From positions 1 through 41,818 of the forward strand of contig SFGN01000021.1 in assembly GCA_004556565.1 (NCBI GenBank): a stretch of 41,818 nt of DNA, written 5' to 3'. Positions within the stretch are counted from its first letter, which is position 1. Every line of letters starts with the position of its first letter. This document shows, piece after piece, positions 1-6,582 of the stretch. This stretch comes from Lachnospiraceae bacterium. Lineage in GTDB: Bacteria > Bacillota_A > Clostridia > Lachnospirales > Lachnospiraceae. The position numbers were made by a program, and so were the translations under genes. The notes under the pieces were generated by a model that ran no database searches, was not told where the DNA came from, and was given only the letters and a program-made list of their open reading frames with translations.

Positions 1-239
1 CTCCATTATACCAAACGGATTGTATTTATGCCTTTTTTATTGGCTGAAATATTGAATTTTCAAGGTTCAACACACCTTAACGGTGTGGGAAGTCTTAGTC
101 AATTATATTTAATTTCGTAAGAAGTGTATACGGTTGTACTTCTTGTGACTTATTCCTTGTAAAGTTCCATATTATGGAAAAACCGCATTTATCTTCATGC
201 GATAAATACGATTTATAAGTATCTTATGGATTCTAATTT

Positions 240-338
240 CTACTTCCGCTTTTTCTTCTCCGTCCTGCATATCTCATACATTGAAATCACAAGTTTCATT
301 CCCTCAACCAATACACTCAATAAGTCCCTTTTCTTCAT
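240..338 (-). CDS. Micro-ORF, 32 aa, basic C-terminus, unknown
   Basis: This is the last open frame of the left cassette. Its ATG (338-336) overlaps the TGA of the preceding micro-ORF in an ATGA arrangement, which usually means translational coupling. The peptide begins MKKRDLLSVLVEG, has a short amphipathic or hydrophobic stretch (about residues 6-21) and ends in a very basic KKKRK tail before TAG. I do not recognise a family. The coupling and the position directly after four other close-packed genes argue that it is translated. The small size means it could still be chance. It might be a membrane-surface or nucleic-acid-binding peptide, but that is inference from composition only. Confidence 0.4.
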   Translation of the reverse strand: MKKRDLLSVLVEGMKLVISMYEICRTEKKKRK

Positions 339-430
339 TCTGTATTCCTTTCCGCTTCTATCTTTTCCAGGAACATAATGCAGGCTAATGCCAACATCAT
401 CCCTACTCCAAAAGCAACATATTCTTTCAT
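335..430 (-). CDS. Micro-ORF, 31 aa, single membrane helix, unknown
   Basis: It starts one base after the TAG of the 121-aa gene, with AAAGGG inside the end of that gene as a possible ribosome-binding site. Residues 4-21 (start VAFGVGMMLALACIMFL) form one hydrophobic helix, followed by a charged tail with Glu, Lys and Arg. It ends in TGA, which overlaps the ATG of the next micro-ORF. The arrangement (1-nt gap upstream, 4-nt overlap downstream) suggests a genuine cistron. Small single-helix peptides of this kind can be membrane effectors, toxin-like peptides or subunits of a membrane complex; nothing in the sequence decides among these. Confidence 0.45.
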   Translation of the reverse strand: MKEYVAFGVGMMLALACIMFLEKIEAERNTE

Positions 431-431
431 C

Positions 432-797
432 CTACGCCCTTTCTTTGTGATACCAGATAATCGTCACACCAAAATCATTTGTCACTATGTACAGGTCTGA
501 ATAATATTCTCCCTCATCATCTGTACACAGGATATCCCTGAATTCACGTTCATCTATACGGATGTGATATTTCTGTAATATATCCTCATACTCCTGTTTT
601 ATTTCGTTTTCTTCCTCACAGGTTATTACTGCTACACACCCTCCGTCAGCATCCATATCTCTTCCGATACCATAGTATCTATCCATCACCTGTACCAGAG
701 AAATGATTCCTTCCTGTACCTCTTCTGGGAACTTGTGCAGCTTACAGAATGCATGGATCTCCTCTATCTGTGTGGATGTCCAAAAGTATTGAATCAT
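432..797 (-). CDS. Unknown protein, 121 aa, cassette gene
   Basis: This small acidic cytoplasmic protein has no signal peptide or membrane segment. It is probably a distant relative of its upstream neighbour (799-1191). Both have a helical N-terminus with a K(F/I)P-EV motif, then a beta strand around DG-(C)VAVI / DGYVAII, an acidic helix, and a C-terminal strand pair (YYSDLYIV...TIIWY against NSYDIVL...IYVIY). It starts one base after the TAA of that neighbour, without a strong ribosome-binding site, so coupling is likely. I do not recognise the family. Two adjacent paralogues in one operon could form a heteromer, which is inference. Confidence 0.7.
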   Translation of the reverse strand: MIQYFWTSTQIEEIHAFCKLHKFPEEVQEGIISLVQVMDRYYGIGRDMDADGGCVAVITCEEENEIKQEYEDILQKYHIRIDEREFRDILCTDDEGEYYSDLYIVTNDFGVTIIWYHKERA

Positions 798-798
798 C

Positions 799-1191
799 TT
801 AAATTACCCCCAGTTCTCTTAACCTGCTTTTTGTCATGGAATAAATCACATAGATTTTTCCCCGGTTTTCTGATAGGACGATATCGTAACTGTTCCACCG
901 TCGTTTCCGTTTCATCGGATGTTTCTTACCTTTCACAGGTATCTGATAATAATTGTTGTCCGGAACTTCTACCAATGTATAATCAAGATTCAATTCTTCC
1001 ATAACGTCTGAACAATCATCATTAATCGGCTCTAATATAATCGCAACATAACCGTCTTTTCCTAAGTCCTTATTGGAAAATATTCCCTCTACCCGATTCA
1101 ACACTTCTCTTGGTATCTTGTACCTTGTAAGAAATGGATTTATCTGTCTTAACATTTTTAATTCGCTACGTTTCCTTATTGCAATGTGCAT
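799..1191 (-). CDS. Unknown protein, 130 aa, cassette gene
   Basis: This is a soluble, mixed-charge protein. Its start (ATG at 1191) lies one base after the TAA of the DUF1643 gene, with an AAAGGAG ribosome-binding site inside the end of that gene, so the two are co-translated. The order of secondary-structure-like segments matches the next gene (432-797), suggesting an old duplication followed by strong divergence. A very basic segment (KGKKHPMKRKRR) sits near residues 88-99 and could touch nucleic acid or a phosphate-rich partner. No catalytic motif is evident. The family was not recognised. Confidence 0.7.
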   Translation of the reverse strand: MHIAIRKRSELKMLRQINPFLTRYKIPREVLNRVEGIFSNKDLGKDGYVAIILEPINDDCSDVMEELNLDYTLVEVPDNNYYQIPVKGKKHPMKRKRRWNSYDIVLSENRGKIYVIYSMTKSRLRELGVI

Positions 1192-1192
1192 C

Positions 1193-1873
1193 TTACTCAG
1201 CTCCTTTCTGGCTCACTGATTTCTCTTTTGCCTTATCGGTTTCTTTCTTCCCACTCCGCTTTGCCTTCTTATCCTCTACCTTGCTATGCTTTACACATTT
1301 TTCCAGTTCGGTCAGTGTATCTTTCAACGGAAAAGCTACCAACTGCCATTTTTCTTTAGAATAGTGCAATCCTAAATAAAGCGGATGGATACCGAAGCTT
1401 GTCTTGAGACTCACACCATTCACTGTAATGCACTTAACATTTGCACTGAGTCCTTTTTTATCTAAGATGGAAAGTAAATCTATCTTTGCTTTGATTGTTT
1501 CCTGATGAGTAGACAATGAATTTCCCCATGCGATCACGATATCGTATGTACTGATATCCTTTTCCTCAAGCACCTCTTCGATATAGGCAAGGCTATTGCA
1601 ATTCAACTGGCTCACACTCGGTTTATTTGCAACTACGGTTGCGTACAGGTTCATAATCCGCAGTTCACCCCACCCAAAATCATTTACATGATTCAGCAGA
1701 TGCATTGTAGAAACATCCATCATCCCACAGTTTTCTACCTCTATGGTAGGGTACAATTCTATTACGATTGCTTTCTTTCCTTTTTCGCTCCATTTTCTGC
1801 GGATTTCATAGGTATTCTTTCCGTCATCTGTTCCTATTGCTGACACGTTCATAGAAAAATTTCTTGTAATCAT
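1193..1873 (-). CDS. DUF1643-type protein, 226 aa
   Basis: The protein shows the outline of the DUF1643 family: an N-terminal strand with an R.KW segment, a region around LRIMNLYATVVANKPS (the NL-A landmark), a strand-turn IVIAWGNS, and a C-terminal HPLYLGLHYS motif. The family's function is unknown; members are frequent on phages, plasmids and integrated elements. The tail (about residues 195-226) is rich in Lys, Glu and Ser and probably disordered. The start at 1873 was preferred because GGAAGAAG lies 7-8 nt upstream. A longer frame to 1912 would begin inside the terminator hairpin at 1899-1936. The gene leads the five-cistron cassette that ends at 240. Confidence 0.7.
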   Translation of the reverse strand: MITRNFSMNVSAIGTDDGKNTYEIRRKWSEKGKKAIVIELYPTIEVENCGMMDVSTMHLLNHVNDFGWGELRIMNLYATVVANKPSVSQLNCNSLAYIEEVLEEKDISTYDIVIAWGNSLSTHQETIKAKIDLLSILDKKGLSANVKCITVNGVSLKTSFGIHPLYLGLHYSKEKWQLVAFPLKDTLTELEKCVKHSKVEDKKAKRSGKKETDKAKEKSVSQKGAE

Positions 1874-1898
1874 ATTTCTTCTTCCTTTCATAATAAAA

Positions 1899-1936
1899 AA
1901 GGAAACCGACATATCTCAATTCTTGTCAGTTTCCTT
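1899..1936 (-). terminator. Rho-independent terminator after the recombinase gene
   Basis: A 13-bp stem (AAGGAAACCGACA at 1899-1911, TGTCAGTTTCCTT at 1924-1936, one G-U pair in the RNA) with a 12-nt loop is followed on the minus strand by a run of U. It lies between the recombinase stop and the DUF1643 start, so the cassette is either expressed by read-through or has its own promoter that I could not identify. Confidence 0.75.
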
Positions 1937-2002
1937 TCAACTTATATTCATCATATTATACATTTTCATCTCTTCTTCATCAAAATAATTTCGTTCTACT
2001 TC

Positions 2003-3811
2003 TTAACTGTTCCTAACGTACACCTCCACAATAAGGTCTTTCCATTGTCTTGCCCTTATAAAATTTCCAAAGGACTTTCTGTACTGCTTCGCTTCTTCAA
2101 ATGTCAATGTGAACTTATCATATAAAACATAGTTGGATTCATCAAATGTGGTTTCCATATCATAATCTTCACTCTGGATATACCACTTAAAAACACCTTC
2201 TTCTGTTGGCGTTATCCGAGCCACAAGGGAATCTATCAGTTCATCACTAAGCTGTTTCTGCTCTAAATCACACACTCTTTCAAGAAATTCTTTGATTCTC
2301 CCAAGCTCCTTTTCTACATCTACTGGCTCTATGACAGGCTGAACATGAGAAATCATGGATAATTCTTTTTCTACCTCTTCCATCCGTTCTACGATAGCAT
2401 TGTACTTCATTTCATATTCTGGCTTTGCTATCATATTGTCCAATCTCATGTCCATAAGATTACTTTTCCTGTTGCGTAATCGTTCCAGCTCCCTCCGCAG
2501 TTTTTCCGTCTGATATTCATTGTTCCTTATTTCTTCCTCAATAACATAATTATCATGAACATCCCGAAGCAATTCCTCTACAGAAGCCTTTTTATCTTTC
2601 CATAGCCGATACAATATATTCTTTGCCATAAAATCAAGTTTCCACTCACATATAGATGGAACGTCACAATAACCTGTACCATCCAATCCATTTTTTTCAC
2701 GGAAGCTCTTTTTACGGTAACGTATCTGATGACGGCATTGATATCCATTACACTCCTCTCCGCTTTGATTCGTTCTCCATTTGTATTTCTTGTATGAACT
2801 GCCACATTCACATACAAGATGCCTACACCACTTGTCTTTTGGTATCGCCTTACCCCGATTTTCTCCGTTGATACATACCACCTTTTTGCTTTTCAGTGCT
2901 TGCACCCTGTTCCATTTTTCTTCTGATATGATTGGTGGAAAATCTCCTTTTACATATTCATACTGGCTTCTGTCATATACATTTACTCTTTCATGCTCAA
3001 GGAAATCCTTGGTATAAGACTTATTATAACCGATATATCCTGCATAGGTCTTATTATTCAGTATACGCAATACAGAAGAACTCTCCCATCTGTACCCTCC
3101 GTATGCTTGCTTTCTCTTCAGCATAACCAGTTTACTTGCTATTGCCTTAACGCCCATTCCCGATAAATACATATCATAAATCATTCGGACAGTTTCAGCT
3201 TCTTCCTCCACAATCTCATATGTATTCTCCATGGATGTTTTCCCTTTTATAAGCCTGTAACCAAGGATATTGCCATTTCCATACAATACCCCTTTCTGCC
3301 TAGAAATCTTTTGTCCAGCCAATACTCTTTCACTGATATGCTTCGATTCTTCCTGTGACATAGCCGACATGATCGTAAGCCTTAATTCACCATCGGTTTC
3401 ACACGACCATATATTATCATTGTAAAAATACACTTCAACACCCATGTTCCTAAGCTTTCTTGTATAACTCAGGCTATCCACTGTATTCCGTGCAAATCTG
3501 GAAACTTCACGGGTACAGATAAGGTCAAATTGATTATTTGCAGCATCATGTATCATCCTCATGAATCCCTGCCTATTTTCCGCTTGTGTCCCGGAACTGC
3601 CTTGGTCTACATAGATATCTACTTTTTCCCAGTTAGGATGGTCTCTTAAAACCGAATTATACCACTCAAGCTGATTACTTAATGCATTAATCTGTGCCTC
3701 ATGCTGAGTAGATACTCTTGCATAAAAGCATACACGTACTGTATCGTTCAAGCTGGTTCTGTATTTATTACTGACAATTCTTGAACGTATATCGTATGCC
3801 ACGTTTTCCAC
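2003..3811 (-). CDS. Large serine recombinase (TndX/TnpX-like integrase), 602 aa
   Basis: This is a site-specific recombinase of the large serine family, which excises and integrates DNA through a Ser-DNA link. The N-terminal catalytic domain (about 25-175) has YARVST with nucleophile Ser34, the DQGSSGT segment, and the arginine-rich TREVSRFARNTVDSL stretch. A recombinase domain follows (about 195-300), then a zinc beta-ribbon with four Cys (CECG...C..C...C, about 325-385) and a coiled coil (about 425-500) that in relatives controls integration versus excision. The start is GTG at 3811, which overlaps the stop of the 45-aa gene in front (TAGTG), so expression depends on that gene. The length fits the family and no lesion is seen. 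Confidence 0.95.
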   Translation of the reverse strand: MENVAYDIRSRIVSNKYRTSLNDTVRVCFYARVSTQHEAQINALSNQLEWYNSVLRDHPNWEKVDIYVDQGSSGTQAENRQGFMRMIHDAANNQFDLICTREVSRFARNTVDSLSYTRKLRNMGVEVYFYNDNIWSCETDGELRLTIMSAMSQEESKHISERVLAGQKISRQKGVLYGNGNILGYRLIKGKTSMENTYEIVEEEAETVRMIYDMYLSGMGVKAIASKLVMLKRKQAYGGYRWESSSVLRILNNKTYAGYIGYNKSYTKDFLEHERVNVYDRSQYEYVKGDFPPIISEEKWNRVQALKSKKVVCINGENRGKAIPKDKWCRHLVCECGSSYKKYKWRTNQSGEECNGYQCRHQIRYRKKSFREKNGLDGTGYCDVPSICEWKLDFMAKNILYRLWKDKKASVEELLRDVHDNYVIEEEIRNNEYQTEKLRRELERLRNRKSNLMDMRLDNMIAKPEYEMKYNAIVERMEEVEKELSMISHVQPVIEPVDVEKELGRIKEFLERVCDLEQKQLSDELIDSLVARITPTEEGVFKWYIQSEDYDMETTFDESNYVLYDKFTLTFEEAKQYRKSFGNFIRARQWKDLIVEVYVRNS

Positions 3812-3948
3812 TATACCGACTCCTTTCCTTTATGCTGATTCAGCACCTTTTTATACGTCGAATGATTGATTACATCGTTGACCAGTAACATCTTTAACAA
3901 AAGCTCTTTCATTCGTGAATCAAAATCTTTTGTATGACTGCTCTGCAC
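3811..3948 (-). CDS. 45-aa recombinase-coupled small protein (SHOCT-like)
   Basis: The GTG start at 3948 is preceded at 5-nt spacing by AGGAGG. The frame runs 45 codons to TAG, whose last G is the first base of the recombinase GTG, a tight translational coupling. The peptide is helical, with MKELLLKMLLVNDVI followed by STYKKVLNQ. This resembles the short SHOCT fold (helix, turn, helix ending in LL-type hydrophobics), and small SHOCT-like genes are often seen beside such recombinases. The resemblance is weak, so the family name is inference. A possible promoter upstream on this strand is TTGCTA, 17 bp, TATTTT (near 4003-4031). Confidence 0.65.
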   Translation of the reverse strand: MQSSHTKDFDSRMKELLLKMLLVNDVINHSTYKKVLNQHKGKESV

Positions 3949-4060
3949 ACGTTCCTCCTTTCCCCTGCTTCAACCACTCATAATAATAATATATCTTTGA
4001 AAAATACTGTTATTACGTTCAGTTAGCAAGGCTATATATTCACCAAGTCATCTTACTCTT

Positions 4061-4126
4061 GCGAAGCATTCGCTTCGCGTTTTCCTTAATTCTTGGGGGG
4101 TATCCACAAGTCGGGTAAACCCGACT
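4061..4126. repeat. Two perfect short hairpins in the intergenic region
   Basis: Two separate perfect inverted repeats lie between the recombinase operon and the ATPase gene: GCGAAGC/GCTTCGC (4061-4067 with 4072-4078, 4-nt loop) and AGTCGGG/CCCGACT (4109-4115 with 4120-4126, 4-nt loop). Both are G+C-rich in an otherwise A+T-rich stretch. Neither is followed by a convincing U-run, so they are not simple terminators. Confidence 0.7.
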
Positions 4127-4134
4127 CGTGAATC

Positions 4135-4194
4135 ATTCAGTCTAACTGACAGGTCTTCGTCCCTATGGGACTACGCTTCTGTCAGCGACTGAAT
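4135..4194. other. Nested 60-nt hairpin, possible oriT, origin or structured RNA
   Basis: Three stems are nested: ATTCAGTC/GACTGAAT (4135-4142 with 4187-4194), CTGACAG/CTGTCAG (4146-4152 with 4179-4185) and GTCCC/GGGAC (4159-4163 with 4167-4171). All pairs are perfect. Together with the two hairpins just upstream and a plus-strand terminator-like hairpin just downstream, this makes a 170-nt structured block. It could be a single-strand origin, a transfer origin, recombinase-accessory DNA or a plus-strand non-coding RNA. The sequence alone does not decide. Confidence 0.7.
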
Positions 4195-4200
4195 TCCTTG

Positions 4201-4233
4201 TCCCTATGCTGTTTTTGCTGTAGGGCTTTTTTT
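4201..4233 (+). terminator. Plus-strand terminator-like hairpin with T-run
   Basis: The stem CCCTATGC against GCTGTAGGG (one-base bulge) is followed by seven T residues at 4227-4233 on the plus strand. There is no supported plus-strand protein gene upstream, so if it works as a terminator it may end a short RNA covering 4010-4233. Confidence 0.45.
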
Positions 4234-4314
4234 GTCTTTTTTGTTGTTCCGTTTTTTCTTTCATTTGTATATGATGTTTTGATGTTTTTTCTGTTCTTAC
4301 ACCAATTTATTTAC

Positions 4315-4393
4315 CGTCGCTTCGTCACTAACTTTTTACTTATAAGGAAAAAATATGTCATATATTACGACAAAAATAGTGACGATAGCGACG
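4315..4393. repeat. Imperfect inverted repeat downstream of the ATPase gene
   Basis: The arm at 4315-4330 (CGTCGCTTCGTCACTA) is the inverse of the arm at 4377-4393 (TAGTGACGATAGCGACG) except for one extra base. The arms are 46 nt apart and lie just after the ATPase stop codon. Each arm itself contains two CGTC-type half-sites, which looks more like paired protein-binding sites than a plain terminator. Confidence 0.6.
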
Positions 4394-4403
4394 ATATTAA
4401 GTT

Positions 4404-5855
4404 CTATTTTTCATCATTCCCCTCAAAGTTCCTATTTTTGATTACATATCGACGTTCTGTGCCACGACAAACGGAAAACTCAATACCGTAAACACTACTC
4501 AGCTCATCAATAATAGGTGTCAATGCCCTCGTTAATCTTGATGCATCTTTTGGAAGCGTGCTGAGATCTATCCCCTTGCGTTTTGCAATTGCTTTTAAAT
4601 CATTTAAGCAATTCGTAGGGGTATTCTCATAATGACTCTTGTCCTTCATAAGTTCTATTAGACAAGTAGCTACAGAACTTGCTTCCAATATATTAAGAGA
4701 AAGCTCAAACCTATTTTGGAAGAGAATCCGAGTTACCTCTCTCTCTTTAATGCCTAAAGCTCTTCCAATTCGAATTGCCATCTCATGGAAATCTGCTAAA
4801 CGTATCTTCTTTTTTACAGTAACCTTTTTCCTATCCTCCAATACCTTTGCAATTGTATTGAATATCCCTCCTAACAGCTTAGGCAAATCCTTTCTGAAAC
4901 TGCTCATAATCTCAGCTTCGGTCTTGATTTCCGAAGCCTTGAACCGACTTAAAAGGATTAAGCATGACCTGTCCACTAAATCCGACGACCTAGCCACCAC
5001 ATTAATGGACGTAAGTGCAATAATTGCATGCAGATTCAGAATCCTTTCCTCACTGTCTGTATACAGTTTCCTTGCTGAATCACACGAACCTGTAACTGCA
5101 CTGCAGAACAAATCCGAAATTGCCCCTGATATGTAGCTTACATTATCAAAACATGTAAAGTAACTATTGGTTAATCTCAATACAATTGCTTCTTTACTGT
5201 TCGTATAAGTACATATCCCAGAATTCTTTGGATCAATTATCATTTCCAACTTTCTGAGACATTCGGACTTACCCGATCCCTTCTCCCCTTGAATCAGAAT
5301 CACGGGATGATTGAATCCCATACCAAGCATACTGGAAACTACCAGTATCGTAAGAAGTATCAAATCATCTGTATTTCTTACATTAAAATGCTTATCCATA
5401 TATGGTAACAATTCATCCGAGTCAACTTCTAAATCAGGTATCACTTGATTCTTGAAGTTGGAGCCGCTATCGAAACAGAAGTCAGGAGTATCTATAATAC
5501 AACATTCTCCATTTTCGACAAGCAAACTTTTGTTCTCATCAAGGTTCAGTTGGTAAATCAGCTTTGACTTACCCTTTCTACATACCCTATGACATAATTT
5601 CGTGACACGTTTTGATTTGAAGCATTCTATCTCCAAATAGGAAACCATCTCCAAGAGTTCTTTTTCACTTAACAACTCTCCGTATAACTCATCCCATAAA
5701 ACCCTTAATGCCAAACGACAATTTTTGCTGTCTAGCTGATAAGTTTTTTTGGAATCTTCGAGGAGGATGGAGCATAAAAATGCTCCATCTTCCCTTTTAC
5801 TGAGAGTAATTATGCCTCTCTTCAGGTTATTATAAACCCCTTTTTTAATCTGCAT
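4404..5855 (-). CDS. Replication-type AAA+/SF3-like ATPase, 483 aa
   Basis: This is a probable DNA-unwinding or replication ATPase of the mobile element. Residues 190-197 (GEKGSGKS) form a Walker A loop, an aspartate-containing strand (YFTCFDN, about 233-238) is the Walker B equivalent, and an ARSSDLVDRS segment carries an arginine-finger-like Arg, as in plasmid and phage primase-helicases. The C-terminus (about 400-480) looks like the winged-helix end of such proteins. No primase active site is visible in the N-terminal 170 residues. The start at 5855 has GGAGG 7 nt upstream and overlaps the SSB-like gene by 11 nt; a longer frame to 5903 has no such support. The assignment to the SF3 branch is inference. 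Confidence 0.75.
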   Translation of the reverse strand: MQIKKGVYNNLKRGIITLSKREDGAFLCSILLEDSKKTYQLDSKNCRLALRVLWDELYGELLSEKELLEMVSYLEIECFKSKRVTKLCHRVCRKGKSKLIYQLNLDENKSLLVENGECCIIDTPDFCFDSGSNFKNQVIPDLEVDSDELLPYMDKHFNVRNTDDLILLTILVVSSMLGMGFNHPVILIQGEKGSGKSECLRKLEMIIDPKNSGICTYTNSKEAIVLRLTNSYFTCFDNVSYISGAISDLFCSAVTGSCDSARKLYTDSEERILNLHAIIALTSINVVARSSDLVDRSCLILLSRFKASEIKTEAEIMSSFRKDLPKLLGGIFNTIAKVLEDRKKVTVKKKIRLADFHEMAIRIGRALGIKEREVTRILFQNRFELSLNILEASSVATCLIELMKDKSHYENTPTNCLNDLKAIAKRKGIDLSTLPKDASRLTRALTPIIDELSSVYGIEFSVCRGTERRYVIKNRNFEGNDEK

Positions 5856-6231
5856 CTTCTTCCTCCTCTCCTGTGTCAAAGACATCATCTGAAGATTCCT
5901 CATCCTCTAGCTCTTCTGCAACTTCCAGCTTTGTAACTACGAGTTTTCCATAGTCATCATATTCGACCGTTGCCCAGAAGGCAAACTCGTAGAGTTTCTT
6001 ATAATATGCTTTCTTCTTTTTGATACCTCCGATACTCTCCAGAAGCACCTTGATTTGATGATTCACACCTCTGTCCAAAGTATAAGATTTTCTCAAAGAA
6101 ACCTTTTCCCCTTCAATCTCAGTTGTCAACCTGAGATTTAGATAGGTGTACCCATTTTTGTTTGATGTTTTGATATTATAATCTTCCACCTCACACAGAT
6201 ACTGTCCTTCTTCTATATATTTAAATTCCAT
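5845..6231 (-). CDS. SSB-like OB-fold protein with acidic tail, 128 aa (DUF669-like)
   Basis: The N-terminal 100 residues alternate short strands typical of a small OB-fold (EGQYLCEVEDY..., YLNLRLTTEI..., KLVVTKLEV), and the last 25 are almost all Asp and Glu. This layout is shared by phage ssDNA-binding proteins of the DUF669 and gp2.5 kind, in which the acidic tail recruits helicase or polymerase. It is encoded directly before, and overlapping, the ATPase gene, so the pair probably makes a minimal replication module. A near-perfect AAAGGAGG lies 8 nt before the ATG at 6231. Several palindromes upstream (6316-6350) may control it. The family assignment is by pattern only. Confidence 0.65.
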   Translation of the reverse strand: MEFKYIEEGQYLCEVEDYNIKTSNKNGYTYLNLRLTTEIEGEKVSLRKSYTLDRGVNHQIKVLLESIGGIKKKKAYYKKLYEFAFWATVEYDDYGKLVVTKLEVAEELEDEESSDDVFDTGEEEEDAD

Positions 6232-6315
6232 TTAATATACCTCCTTTAGCTATGCCCATCAATTCTCGTTGTACACCCAATTCTTGAATGGACATGGCGT
6301 TAATTATTTTTAAGT

Positions 6316-6350
6316 TACTGCATTGCAATGACTTTTGTGATCACAGTAAG
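6316..6350. promoter_or_regulatory. Cluster of palindromes upstream of the SSB-like gene (candidate operator)
   Basis: Two perfect 10-bp palindromes, CATTGCAATG (6322-6331) and TGTGATCACA (6337-6346), are 15 bp apart and are enclosed by TTACTG (6316-6321) and CAGTAA (6345-6350). A 12-bp palindrome TATATTAATATA lies just beyond (6352-6363). The density of dyads suggests binding of a dimeric regulator or initiator; none is encoded in view. Confidence 0.5.
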
Positions 6351-6493
6351 TATATTAATATATCAAACTCTTTTCGCCAAACCACTCACTTACATTAGTT
6401 TTTGAATTCGCATTTCAGTTGAGAGATACGATGAAACTGACACACTTGGACGTCTTCCCCTCTCCCCCCACTTTGTAATTATTCTTATTCATA

Positions 6494-6540
6494 AATTTGA
6501 CGGTTTTTTTGAAACTTTTTTTATCAATTTGACGGTTTTT
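6494..6540 (+). repeat. Twin 15-bp direct repeats over the orphan-gene promoter
   Basis: AATTTGACGGTTTTT occurs at 6494-6508 and again at 6526-6540, 32 bp start to start (about three helical turns). The second copy contains the -35 hexamer of the promoter for the gene at 6583. The layout is that of an operator pair or iteron pair bound by one protein on the same DNA face. Confidence 0.65.
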
Positions 6541-6557
6541 CTTGTGTGTAATATAAT
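6529..6557 (+). promoter_or_regulatory. Near-consensus sigma-A promoter for the orphan gene
   Basis: TTGACG (6529-6534), a 17-bp spacer and TATAAT (6552-6557) give an almost ideal vegetative promoter. Its -35 box lies inside the second of two direct repeats, so a protein bound there would block transcription. Confidence 0.8.
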
Positions 6558-6582
6558 ATGTAAAACTGGAGGAGATAGAAAT

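Noticed and set aside
4165..4491. Plus-strand 108-aa open frame rich in Phe, Cys and Leu
   Set aside because: It runs across the hairpin block, the T-run and the inverted repeat, has no ribosome-binding site, and overlaps the end of the ATPase gene; its composition is what poly-T DNA gives.
6229..6300. 22-codon frame just before the SSB-like gene (start near 6296)
   Set aside because: No Shine-Dalgarno precedes its ATG and it runs through the ribosome-binding site of the next gene; most likely chance.
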